From Saccoglossus kowalevskii (lineage: Eukaryota; Hemichordata; Enteropneusta; Harrimaniidae), in assembly GCF_000003605.2 (NCBI RefSeq), contig NW_003149662.1, forward strand, positions 1 to 24,917: a stretch of DNA of 24,917 bases, given 5' to 3'. The notes under the pieces are model-generated. The model saw only the letters and a list, made by a program, of their open reading frames with translations, made no database searches and had not been told where the DNA came from. Made by a program: the position numbers and the translations under genes. This document shows, one piece after another, positions 13,809-24,753 of the stretch. Positions within the stretch are counted from its first letter, which is position 1, and every line of letters starts with the position of its first letter.

Positions 13809-14304
13809 AGTGGGTATGTCCGCGCAGGTCTGGTACAATTTGGTCCGATGAATCAATCAAGCTAGTGGGTAGGTCCGGGCAACTCTCTTACAATCTGGTA
13901 CAATGATTCAATCAATATAGTGGATATGACCGTGCAACTCTCGTACAATCGCGGTACGGTGACTCAAATAACATAGTGGGTATGACCGGGCAACTGTGCA
14001 GCAATTCAGTGAGCGAGGTCAATCAAGATAGCGGGTATGACCGTGCAACTCTCCCCCAATGTGGTAAGATGCATCAATCCAGGTAGCGGGTCAGGCCATC
14101 CAACTGTAAAGCAATCAGGTAGGGCAACTCAATTAACATAAGGGGTATGACCCAGCAGGCATCCCACAATTTGCTACGTAGACTCAATCATCGTAGTGGG
14201 TATGGCCATACAGGTGTATAACAATTTCACACAGGGACCCAATCAGCACAGGGGGTAAGTCCATACAGCCATTAGTCAATCAGGTACGACGACTCAATCA
14301 ACAT
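13809..14304. repeat. Block of nine strongly diverged satellite units
   Basis: Nine units starting at 13809, 13864, 13919, 13975, 14030, 14085, 14140, 14195 and 14250 depart sharply from consensus, yet eight are exactly 55 bp and one (13919) is 56 bp. The variant types are still readable: 13975 is the ACCGGG marker, 14030 the AGCGGG unit, and 14250 the AATCAGGTACG unit. The last six units match, unit for unit, the segment 16175-16504. By hand I count 81 differences in 330 bp (about 25%) and no gap, many of them transversions. From 14305 on, the same pairing is more than 99% identical. The block may be an old relic, a mutation cluster or an assembly artefact. Confidence 0.85.
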
Positions 14305-17300
14305 AGTGGGTATGACCATGCAGCTCTCTTACAATCTGGTATGCCGACTCAATCAACATAGTGGATATGACCGTGCAACTCTCTTACAATCTGGTACGAC
14401 GACTTAATCAACGTAGTGGGTATGACCATGCAACTCTCTTACAATTTGGTACGACGACTCAATCAACGTAGTGGGTATGACCATGCAGCTCTCTTACAAT
14501 CTGGTATGACGACTCAACCAACATAGTGGGTATGACCATGCAACTCTCTTACAATCTGTCACGACGACTCAATCAACGTAGTTGGTATGACCATGCAGCT
14601 CTCTTACAATTTGGTACGACGACTCAATCAACGTAGTGGGTATGACCATGCAGCTCTCTTACAATCTGGTATGACGACTCAACCAACATAGTGGGTATGA
14701 CCATGCAACTCTCTTACAATCTGTCACGACGACTCAATCAACGTAGTTGGTATGACCATGCAGCTCTCTTACAATCTGGTACGACGACTCAACCAACATA
14801 GTGGTTATGACCATGCAACTCTCTTACAATCTGGTACGACGACTCAAATAACATAGTGGGTATGACTGGGCAACTCTCTTACAATCTGGTACGATGACTC
14901 AATCAACGTAGCGGGTATGACCGTGCAACTCTCTTACAATCTGGTAAGACGACTCAATCAACGTAGTGGTTATGACCATGCAGCTCTCTTACAATCTGGT
15001 ACGACGACTCAACCAACATAGTGGGTATGACCGTGCAACTCTCTTACAATCTGGTCCGACGACTCAATCAACGTAGTGGGTATGACCGTGCAACTCTCTT
15101 ACAATCTGGTACAACGACTCAATCAACATAGTGGATATGACCGTGCAACTCTCTTACAATCTGGTACAATGACTCAATCAACATAGTTGGTATGACCATG
15201 CAGCTCTCTTACAATCTGGTACGATGACTCAACCAACATAGTGGGTATGACCGTGCAACTCTCTTACAATCTGGTACGATGACTCAAATAACATAGTGGG
15301 TATGACCGGGCAACTCTCTTACAATCTGGTACGATGACTCAATCAACGTAGCGGGTATGACCGTGCAACTCTCTTACAATCTGGTAAGATGACTCAATCA
15401 ACGTAGTGGGTATGACCATGCAACTCTCTTACAATCTGGTACGACAACTCAATTAACATAGTGGGTATGACCATGCAACTCTCTTACAATCTGGTACGAC
15501 GACTCAATCAACATAGTGGGTATGACCATACAGCTCTCTTACAATCTGGTACGACGACTCAACCAACATAGTGGGTATGACCATGCAACTCTCTTACAAT
15601 CTGTCACGACGACTCAATCAACGTAGTTGGTATGACCATGCAGCTCTCTTACAATCTGGTACGACGACTCAACCAACATAGTGGTTATGACCATGCAACT
15701 CTCTTACAATCTGGAACGACGACTCAAATAACATAGTGGGTATGACCGGGCAACTCTCTTACAATCTGGTACGATGACTCAATCAACGTAGCGGCTATGA
15801 CCGTGCAACTCTCTTACAATCTGGTAAGACGACTCAATCAACGTAGTGGGTATGACCATGCAGCTCTCTTACAATCTGGTACGACGACTCAACCAACATA
15901 GTGGGTATGACCGTGCAACTCTCTTACAATCTGGTCCGACGACTCAATCAACGTAGTGGGTATGACCGTGCAACTCTCTTACAATCTGGTACAACGACTC
16001 AATCAACATAGTGGATATGACCGTGCAACTCTCTTACAATCTGGTACAACGACTCAATCAACATAGTTGGTATGACCATGCAGCTCTCTTACAATCTGGT
16101 ACGACGACTCAACCAACATAGTGGGTATGACCGTGCAACTCTCTTACAATCTGGTACGATGACTCAAATAACATAGTGGGTATGACCGGGCAACTCTCTT
16201 ACAATCTGGTACGATGACTCATTCAACGTAGCGGGTATGACCGTGCAACTCTCTTACAATCTGGTAAGATGACTCAATCAACGTAGTGGGTATGACCATG
16301 CAACTCTCTTACAATCTGGTACGACAACTCAATTAACATAGTGGGTATGACCATGCAACTCTCTTACAATCTGGTACGACGACTCAATCAACATAGTGGG
16401 TATGACCATACAGCTCTCTTACAATCTGGTATGACGACTCAATGAACATAGTGGGTATGACCATACAGCTCTCTTACAATCAGGTACGACGACTCAATCA
16501 ACATAGTGGGTATGACCATGCAGCTCTCTTACAATCTGGTATGCCGACTCAATCAACATAGTGGATATGACCGTGCAACTCTCTTACAATCTGGTACGAC
16601 GACTTAATCAACGTAGTGGGTATGACCATGCAACTCTCTTACAATTTGGTACGACGACTCAATCAACGTAGTGGGTATGACCATGCAGCTCTCTTACAAT
16701 CTAGTATGACGACTCAACCAACATAGTGGGTATGACCATGCAACTCTCTTACAATCTGTCACGACGACTCAATCAACGTAGTTGGTATGACCATGCTGCT
16801 CTCTTACAATTTGGTACGACGACTCAATCAACGTAGTGGGTATGACCATGCAGCTCTCTTACAATCTGGTATGACGACTCAACCAACATAGTGGGTATGA
16901 CCATGCAACTCTCTTACAATCTGTCACGACGACTCAATCAACGTAGTTGGTATGACCATGCAGCTCTCTTACAATCTGGTACGACGACTCAACCAACATA
17001 GTGGTTAAGACCATGCAACTCTCTTACAATCTGGTACGACGACTCAAATAACATAGTGGGTATGATCGGGCAACTCTCTTACAATCTGGTACGATGACTC
17101 AATCAACGTAGCAGGTATGACCGTGCAACTCTCTTACAATCTGGTAAGACGACTCAATCAACGTAGTGGTTATGACCATGCAGCTCTCTTACAATCTGGT
17201 ACGACGACTCAACCAACATAGTGGGTATGACCGTGCAACTCTCTTACAATCTGGTCCGACGACTCAATCAACGTAGTGGGTATGACCGTGCAACTCTCTT

Positions 17301-17310
17301 ACAATCTGGT
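14305..17310. repeat. 2200-bp-offset (40-unit) duplication, about 99% identical
   Basis: About 806 bp at 14305-15110 is repeated at 16505-17310. By hand I count about six differences, for example CTGGTATG against CTAGTATG, GTTATGACC against GTTAAGACC, and GACTGGG against GATCGGG. The pairing extends leftward in unit order into 13975-14304 against 16175-16504, where identity collapses to about 75%. To the right the copies separate at the unit following GGTCCGACG, where one reads GGTACAACG and the other GGTAAGACAACGC. Confidence 0.88.
14641..16420. repeat. 880-bp (16-unit) tandem duplication
   Basis: Sequence from about 14641-15540 is repeated at 15521-16420 with an offset of exactly 880 bp. 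Marker units at 14855 and 15295 pair with 15735 and 16175. I count about eight mismatches and no gap over the 880 bp, so identity is about 99%. Each copy itself contains two marker cassettes 440 bp (8 units) apart, so the block looks like a nested higher-order repeat: 8 units within 16. This is the most regular higher-order structure in the window. Confidence 0.88.
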
Positions 17311-17891
17311 AAGACAACGCAATCAACGTAGTAGGTATGACCATGCAGCTCTCTTACAACCTGGTACGACGACTCAACCAACATAGTGGGTATGACCGTG
17401 CAACTCTCTTACAATCTGGTACGACGACTCAATTAACATCGTGGGTATGACCGTGCAACTCTCTTACAATCTGGTACAACGACTCAATCAACATAGTGGG
17501 TATGACCATGCAGCTCTCTTACAATCTGGTATGATGACTCAATCAACGTAGTTTGTATGACCATGCAGCTCTCTTACAATCTGGTACGACGACTCAACCA
17601 ACATAGTGGGTATGACCATGCAACTCTTTTACAATCTGGTATGATGACTCACTTAACATAGTGAGTATGACTGTGCAACTCTCTTACAATCTGGTACAAC
17701 GACTCAATCAACATAGTAGGTATTACCATGCAGCTCTCTTACAATCTGGTATGACGACTCAACCAACATAGTGGGTATGACCGTGCAACTCTCTTCCAAT
17801 CTGGTACGATGACTCAATCAATGTAGTGGGTATGATCGTGCAACTCTCTTACAATCTGGTACGACGAATCAATCAACGTAGTTGGTATGAC

Positions 17892-19773
17892 CATGCAACT
17901 CTCTTACAATCTGGTACAATGACTCAATCAACATAGTGGGTATGACCATGCAGCTCTCTTACAATCTGGTATGACGACTCAACCAAGATAGTGGTTATGA
18001 TCGTGCAACTCTCTTACAATCTGGTACGACGACTCAATTAACATAGTGGGTATGACCATGCAACTCTCTTACAATCTGGTATGACGACTCAATTAACATA
18101 GTGGTTATGACCGTGCAACTCTCTTACAATCTGGTACGACGACTCAATCAACATAGTGGGTATGACCATGCAGCTCTCTTAAAATCTGGTACGATGATTC
18201 AATCAACGTAGCGGGTATGACCGTGCAACTCTCTTACAATCTGGTAAGACGACTCAATCAACGTAGTGGGTATGACCATGCAGCTCTCTTACAATCTGGT
18301 ACGACGAGTCAATCAATGTAGTTGGTTTGACCATGCAGCTCTCTTACATTCTGGTACGACGACTCAATCAATGTTGTGGGTATGACCGTGCAGCTCCCTT
18401 ACAATCTGGTAAGACGACTCAATCAACGTAGTGGGTATGACCATGCAGCTCTCTACAATTTGGTACGACGACTCAACCAACATAGTGGGTATGACCATGC
18501 AACTCTCTTACAATCTGGTATGACGACTCAATCAACGTAGTTGGTATGACCATGCAACTCTCTTACAATCTGTCACGACGACTCAATCAACGTAGTTGGT
18601 ATGACCATGCAGCTCTCTTACAATCTGGTACGACGACTCAACCAACATAGTGGTTATGACCATGCAACTCTCTTACAATCTGGTACGACGACTCAAATAA
18701 CATAGTGGGTATGACCGGGCAACTCTCTTACAATCTGGTACGATGACTCAATCAACGTAGCGGGTATGACCGTGCAACTCTCTTACAATCTGGTAAGACG
18801 ACTCAATCAACGTAGTGGTTATGACCATGCAGCTCTCTTACAATCTGGTACGACGACTCAACCAACATAGTGGGTATGACCGTGCAACTCTCTTACAATC
18901 TGGTCCGATGACTCAATCAACGTAGTGGGTATGACCGTGCAACTCTCTTACAATCTGGTAAGACGACTCAATCAACGTAGTGGGTATGACCATGCAACTC
19001 TCTTACAATCTGGTAAGACGACTCAATCAACGTAGTGGGTATGACCATGCAGCTCTCTTACAATCTGGTACGACGACTCAACCAACATAGTGGGTATGAC
19101 CGTGCAACTCTCTTACAATCTGGTCCGACGACTCAATCAACGTAGTGGATATGACCGTGCAACTCTCTTACAATCTGGTACGATGACTCAACCAACGTAG
19201 TGGGTATGACCCATGCAACTCTCTTACAATCTGGTACAATGACTCAATCAACATAGTGGGTATGACCATGCAGCTCTCTTACAATCTGGTATGACGACTC
19301 AACCAAGATAGTGGTTATGATCGTGCAACTCTCTTACAATCTGGTACGACGACTCAATTAACATAGTGGGTATGACCATGCAACTCTCTTACAATCTGGT
19401 ATGACGACTCAATTAACATAGTGGTTATGACCGTGCAACTCTCTTACAATCTGGTACGACGACTCAATCAACATAGTGGGTATGACCATGCAGCTCTCTT
19501 AAAATCTGGTACGATGATTCAATCAACGTAGCGGGTATGACCGTGCAACTCTCTTACAATCTGGTAAGACGACTCAATCAACGTAGTGGGTATGACCATG
19601 CAGCTCTCTTACAATCTGGTACGACGAGTCAATCAATGTAGTTGGTTTGACCATGCAGCTCTCTTACATTCTGGTACGACAACTCAATCAATGTTGTGGG
19701 TATGACCGTGCAACTCCCTTACAATCTGGTAAGACGACTCAATCAACGTAGTGGGTATGACCATGCAGCTCTC
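17892..19773. repeat. 1320-bp-offset (24-unit) duplication, nearly identical
   Basis: Positions 17892-18453 recur at 19212-19773. By hand the first 469 bp (17892-18360 against 19212-19680) show no difference, followed by two mismatches in the remaining stretch. Shared rare variants include CAACCAAGATAGTGG, CTCTTAAAATCTGG, GACGAGTCAATCAATG, GTTGGTTTGACC and CTTACATTCTGG. One copy ends next to a single-base deletion near 18453, and the other begins at a single-base insertion near 19210; the two cancel, so the offset is exactly 24 units. This is among the youngest duplications here. Confidence 0.88.
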
Positions 19774-20244
19774 TTCCAACCTGGTACGATGACTCAACCA
19801 ACATAGTGGGTATGACCGTGCAACTCTCTTACAATCTGGTATGACGACTCAATTAACATAGTGGGTATGACCGTGCAACTCTCTTACAATCTGGTACGAC
19901 AACTCAATCAACGTAGTTGGTATGACCATGCAGCTCTCTTACAATCTGGTACGACGACTCAACCAACATAGTGGGTATGACCATGCAACTCTCTTACAAT
20001 CTGGTACGACGACTCAATCAACATAGTGGGTATGACCGTGCAACACTCTTCCAATCTGGTACGATGACTCAATCAACGTAGTGGGTATGACCATGCAACT
20101 CTCTTACAATCTGGTATGACGACTCAATTAACATAGTGGTTATGACCGTGCAACTCTCCTTACATCTGGTACGACGACTCAATCAACATAGTGGGTATGA
20201 CCATGCAGCTCTCTTAAAATCTGGTACGATGATTCAATCAACGT

Positions 20245-20354
20245 AGCGGGTATGACCGTGCAACTTTCTTACAATGGAGTAAGACGAGTCAATCAACGTA
20301 GTGGATATGATCGTGCAACTCTTGTACAATATGGTACGGCGCAGTAATCAACGT
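20245..20354. repeat. Two locally diverged satellite units
   Basis: Units 20245-20299 and 20300-20354 carry about 13 substitutions over 110 bp against their nearest types (the AGCGGG unit and the AGTGGATATG unit). The changes are packed between about 20265 and 20344: ACTTTCTTAC, AATGGAGTAAG, CTCTTGTACAATATGG and TACGGCGCAGTAATC. Length is unchanged. Just upstream, near 20155, a unit reads CTCTCCTTACATCTGG, one base gained and one lost. A clean cassette begins at 20355. It is a smaller version of the 13809-14304 block. Confidence 0.75.
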
Positions 20355-23300
20355 AGTGGGTATGACCATGCAACTCTCTTACAATTTGGTACGACGACTC
20401 AATCAACGTAGTGGGTATGACCATGCAGCTCTCTTACAATCTGGTATGACGACTCAACCAACATAGTGGGTATGACCATGCAACTCTCTTACAATCTGTC
20501 ACGACGACTCAATCAACGTAGTTGGTATGACCATGCAGCTCTCTTACAATTTGGTACGACGACTCAATCAACGTAGTGGGTATGACCATGCAGCTCTCTT
20601 ACAATCTGGTATGACGACTCAACCAACATAGTGGGTATGACCATGCAACTCTCTTACAATCTGTCAAGACGACTCAATCAACGTAGTTGGTATGACCATG
20701 CAGCTCTCTTACAATCTGGTACGACGACTCAACCAACATAGTGGTTATTACCATGCAACTCTCTTACAATCTGGTACGACGACTCAAATAACATAGTGGG
20801 TATGACCGGGCAACTCTCTTACAATCTGGTACGATGACTCAATCAACGTAGCGGGTATGACCGTGCAACTCTCTTACAATCTGGTAAGACGACTCAATCA
20901 ACGTAGTGGTTATGACCATGCAGCTCTCTTACAATCTGGTACGACGACTCAACCAACATAGTGGGTATGACCGTGCAACTCTCTTACAATCTGGTCCGAC
21001 GACTCAATCAACGTAGTGGGTATGACCGTGCAACTCTCTTACAATCTGGTACAACGACTCAATCAACATAGTGGATATGACCGTGCAACTCTCTTACAAT
21101 CTGGTACGACGACTTAATCAACGTAGTGGGTATGACCGTGCAACTCCCTTACAATCTGGTAAGACAACTCAATCAACGTAGTAGGTATGACCATGCAGCT
21201 CTCTTACAACCTGGTACGACGACTCAACCAACATAGTGGGTATGACCGTGCAACTCTCTTACAATCTGGTACGACGACTCAATTAACATAGTGGGTATGA
21301 CCGTGCAACTCTCTTACAATCTGGTATGACGACTCAATCAACATAGTGGGTATGACCATGCAGCTCTCTTGCAATCTGGTATGATGACTCAATCAACATA
21401 GTTTGTATGACCATGCAGCTCTCTTACAATCTGGTACGACGACTCAACCAACATAGTGGGTATGACCGTGCAACTCTTTTACAATCTGGTATGATGACTC
21501 ACTTAACATAGTGAGTATGACTGTGCAACTCTTTTACAATCTGGTACGTTGACTCAATCAACATAGTAGGTATTACCATGCAGCTCTCTTACAATCTGGT
21601 ATGACGACTCAACCATCATAGTGGGTATGACCGTGCAACTCTCTTCCAATCTGGTACGATGACTCAATCAATGTAGTGGGTATGACCATACAGCTCTCTT
21701 ACAATCTGGTATGACGACTCAATCAACATAGTGGGTATGACCATACAGCTCTCTTACAATCAGGTACGACAACTCAATCAACATAGTGGGTATGACCATG
21801 CAGCTCTCTTACAATCTGGTATGCCGACTCAATCAACATAGTGGATATGACCGTGCAACTCTCTTACAATCTGGTATGACGACTTAATCAACGTAGTGGG
21901 TATGACCATGCAACTCTCTTACAATTTGGTACGACGACTCAATCAACGTAGTGGGTATGACCATGCAGCTCTCTTACAATCTGGTATGACGACTCAACAA
22001 CATAGTGGGTATGACCATGCAACTCTCTTACAATCTGTCACGACGACTCAATCAACGTAGTTGGTATGACCATGCAGCTCTCTTACAATTTGGTACGACG
22101 ACTCAATCAACGTAGTGGGTATGACCATGCAGCTCTCTTACAATCTGGTATGACGACTCAACCAACATAGTGGGTATGACCATGCAACTCTCTTACAATC
22201 TGTCACGACGACTCAATCAACGTAGTTGGTATGACCATGCAGCTCTCTTACAATCTGGTACGACGACTCAACCAACATAGTGGTTATTACCATGCAACTC
22301 TCTTACAATCTGGTACGACGACTCAAATAACATAGTGGGTATGACCGGGCAACTCTCTTACAATCTGGTACGATGACTCAATCAACGTAGCGGCTATGAC
22401 CGTGCAACTCTCTTACAATCTGGTAAGACGACTCAATCAATATAGTGGATATGACCGTGCAACTCTCTTACAATCTGGTACGACGACTTAATCAACGTAG
22501 TGGGTATGACCGTGCAACTCCCTTACAATCTGGTAAGACAACTCAATCAACGTAGTAGGTATGACCATGCAGCTCTCTTACAACCTGGTACGACGACTCA
22601 ACCAACATAGTGGGTATGACCGTGCAACTCTCTTACAATCTGGTACGACGACTCAATTAACATAGTGGGTATGACTGTGCAACTCTCTTACAATCTGGTA
22701 TGACGACTCAATCAACATAGTGGATATGACCAAGCAACTCTCTTACAATCTGGTACGACGACTTAATCAACGTAGTGGGTATGACCATGAAACTCTCTTA
22801 CAATTTGGTACGACGACTCAACCAACATAGTGGTTATGACCATGCAACTCTCTTACAATCTGGTACGACGACTCAAATAACATAGTGGGTATGACCGGGC
22901 AACTCTCTTACAATCTGGTACGATGACTCAATCAACGTAGCGGGTATGACCGTGCAACTCTCTTACAATCTGGTAAGACGACTCAATCAACATAGTGGTT
23001 ATGACCATGCAGCTCTCTTACAATCTGGTACGACGACTCAACCAACATAGTGGGTATGACCGTGCAACTCTCTTACAATCTGGTCCGACGACTCAATCAA
23101 CGTAGTGGGTATGACCGTGCAGCTCTCTTACAATCTGGTACAACGACTCAATCAACATAGTGGATATGACCGTGCAACTCTCTTACAATCTGGTACGACG
23201 ACTTAATCAACGTAGTGGGTATGACCGTGCAACTCCCTTACAATCTGGTAAGACAACTCAATCAACGTAGTAGGTATGACCATGCAGCTCTCTTACAACA

Positions 23301-23440
23301 TGGTACGATGACTCAACCAACATAGTGGGTATGACCGTGCAACTCTCTTACAATCTGGTACGACGACTCAATTAACATAGTGGGTATGACCGTGCAACTC
23401 TCTTACAATCTGGTATGACGACTCAATCAACATAGTGGGT
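20355..23440. repeat. 1540-bp-offset cassette pair with an extra 10-unit insertion
   Basis: A long ordered cassette begins at 20355 (TTTGG unit) and again at 21895, an offset of 1540 bp (28 units). The order is TTTGG unit, TATGACG unit, CTGTCA unit, AGTTGG unit with TTTGG, then TATGACG, CTGTCA, AGTTGG, AGTGGTTATT, marker and AGCG units. The second copy has a 10-unit (550-bp) insert: its marker occurs twice (22334 and 22884), after which the order resumes. The later shared variant GATGACTCAATCAACATAGTTTG is consequently offset by 38 units. A single-base deletion near 21996 marks the second copy. Confidence 0.8.
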
Positions 23441-23869
23441 ATGACCATGCAGCTCTCTTACAATCTGGTATGATGACTCAATCAACATAGTTTGTATGAC
23501 CATGCAGCTCTCTTACAATCTGGTACGACGACTCAACCAACATAGTGGGTATGACCGTGCAACTCTTTTACAATCTGGTATGATGACTCACTTAACATAG
23601 TGAGTATGACTGTGCAACTCTTTTACAATCTGGTACGACGACTCAATCAACATAGTAGGTATTACCATGCAGCTCTCTTACAATCTGGTATGACGACTCA
23701 ACCAACATAGTGGGTATGACCGTGCAATTCTCTTCCAATCTGGTACGATGACTCAATCAATGTAGTGGGTATGACCATACAGCTCTCTTACAATCTGGTA
23801 TGACGACTCAATCAACATAGTGGGTATGACCATACAGCTCTCTTACAATCTGTCACGACGACTCAATCA

Positions 23870-24420
23870 ACATAGTTGGTATGACCATGCAGCTCTCTTA
23901 CAATCTGGTACGACGACTCAACCAACATAGTGGTTATTACCATGCAACTCTCTTACAATCTGGTACGACGACTCAAATAACATAGTGGGTATGACCGGGC
24001 AACTCTCTTACAATCTGGTACGATGACTCAATCAACGTAGCGGGTATGACCGTGCAACTCTCTTACAATCTGGTAAGACGACTCAATCAACGTAGTGGTT
24101 ATGACCATGCAGCTCTCTTACAATCTGGTACGACGACTCAACCAACATAGTGGGTATGACCGTGCAACTCTCTTACAATCTGGTCCGATGACTCAATCAA
24201 CGTAGTGGGTATGACCGTGCAACTCTCTTACAATCTGGTAAGACGACTCAATCAACGTAGTGGGTATGACCATGCAACTCTCTTACAATCTGGTAAGACG
24301 ACTCAATCAACGTAGTGGGTATGACCATGCAGCTCTCTTACAATCTGGTACGACGACTCAACCAACATAGTGGGTATGACCGTGCAACTCTCTTACAATC
24401 TGGTCCGACGACTCAATCAA
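23870..24420. repeat. Dispersed cassette shared with 2.37-2.9 kb and 18.6-19.1 kb
   Basis: A cassette running AGTTGG unit, AGTGGTTAT unit, marker, AGCGGG, AGTGGTTATG, GGTCCGATG, GGTAAGACG, GGTAAGACG, CAGC, GGTCCGACG is found three times across the window. In each copy the GGTCCGATG marker lies exactly 199 bp after the start of the ACCGGG unit (2476 to 2675; 18704 to 18903; 23984 to 24183). Two consecutive GGTAAGACG units are a rare feature shared by all three. Copies separated by more than 21 kb show that exchange acts over long distances in this array. Confidence 0.8.
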
Positions 24421-24753
24421 CGTAGTGGGTATGACCGTGCAACTCTCTTACAATCTGGTACAACGACTCAATCAACATAGTGGATATGACCATGCAACTC
24501 TCTTACAATCTGGTACAACGACTCAATCAACATAGTTGGTATGACCATGCAGCTCTCTTACAATCTGGTACGACGACTCAACCAACATAGTGGGTATGAC
24601 CGTGCAACTCTCTTACAATCTGGTACGATGACTCAAATAACATAGTGGGTATGACCGGGCAACTCTCTTACAATCTGGTACGATGACTCAATCAACGTAG
24701 CGGGTATGACCGTGCAACTCTCTTACAATCTGGTAAGACGACTCAATCAACGT

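Noticed and set aside
13809..14304. Insertion of a mobile element or unique DNA in the diverged block
   Set aside because: The block keeps the unit phase and recognisable unit types throughout, with no terminal repeats, target duplication or foreign sequence. It is altered satellite.
277..24698. A single fixed higher-order period for the whole window
   Set aside because: Marker spacing varies from 6 to 38 units, with one gap of over 6 kb, so only local periods (such as 440, 605, 880, 1320, 1540, 1650 and 2200 bp) are supported.
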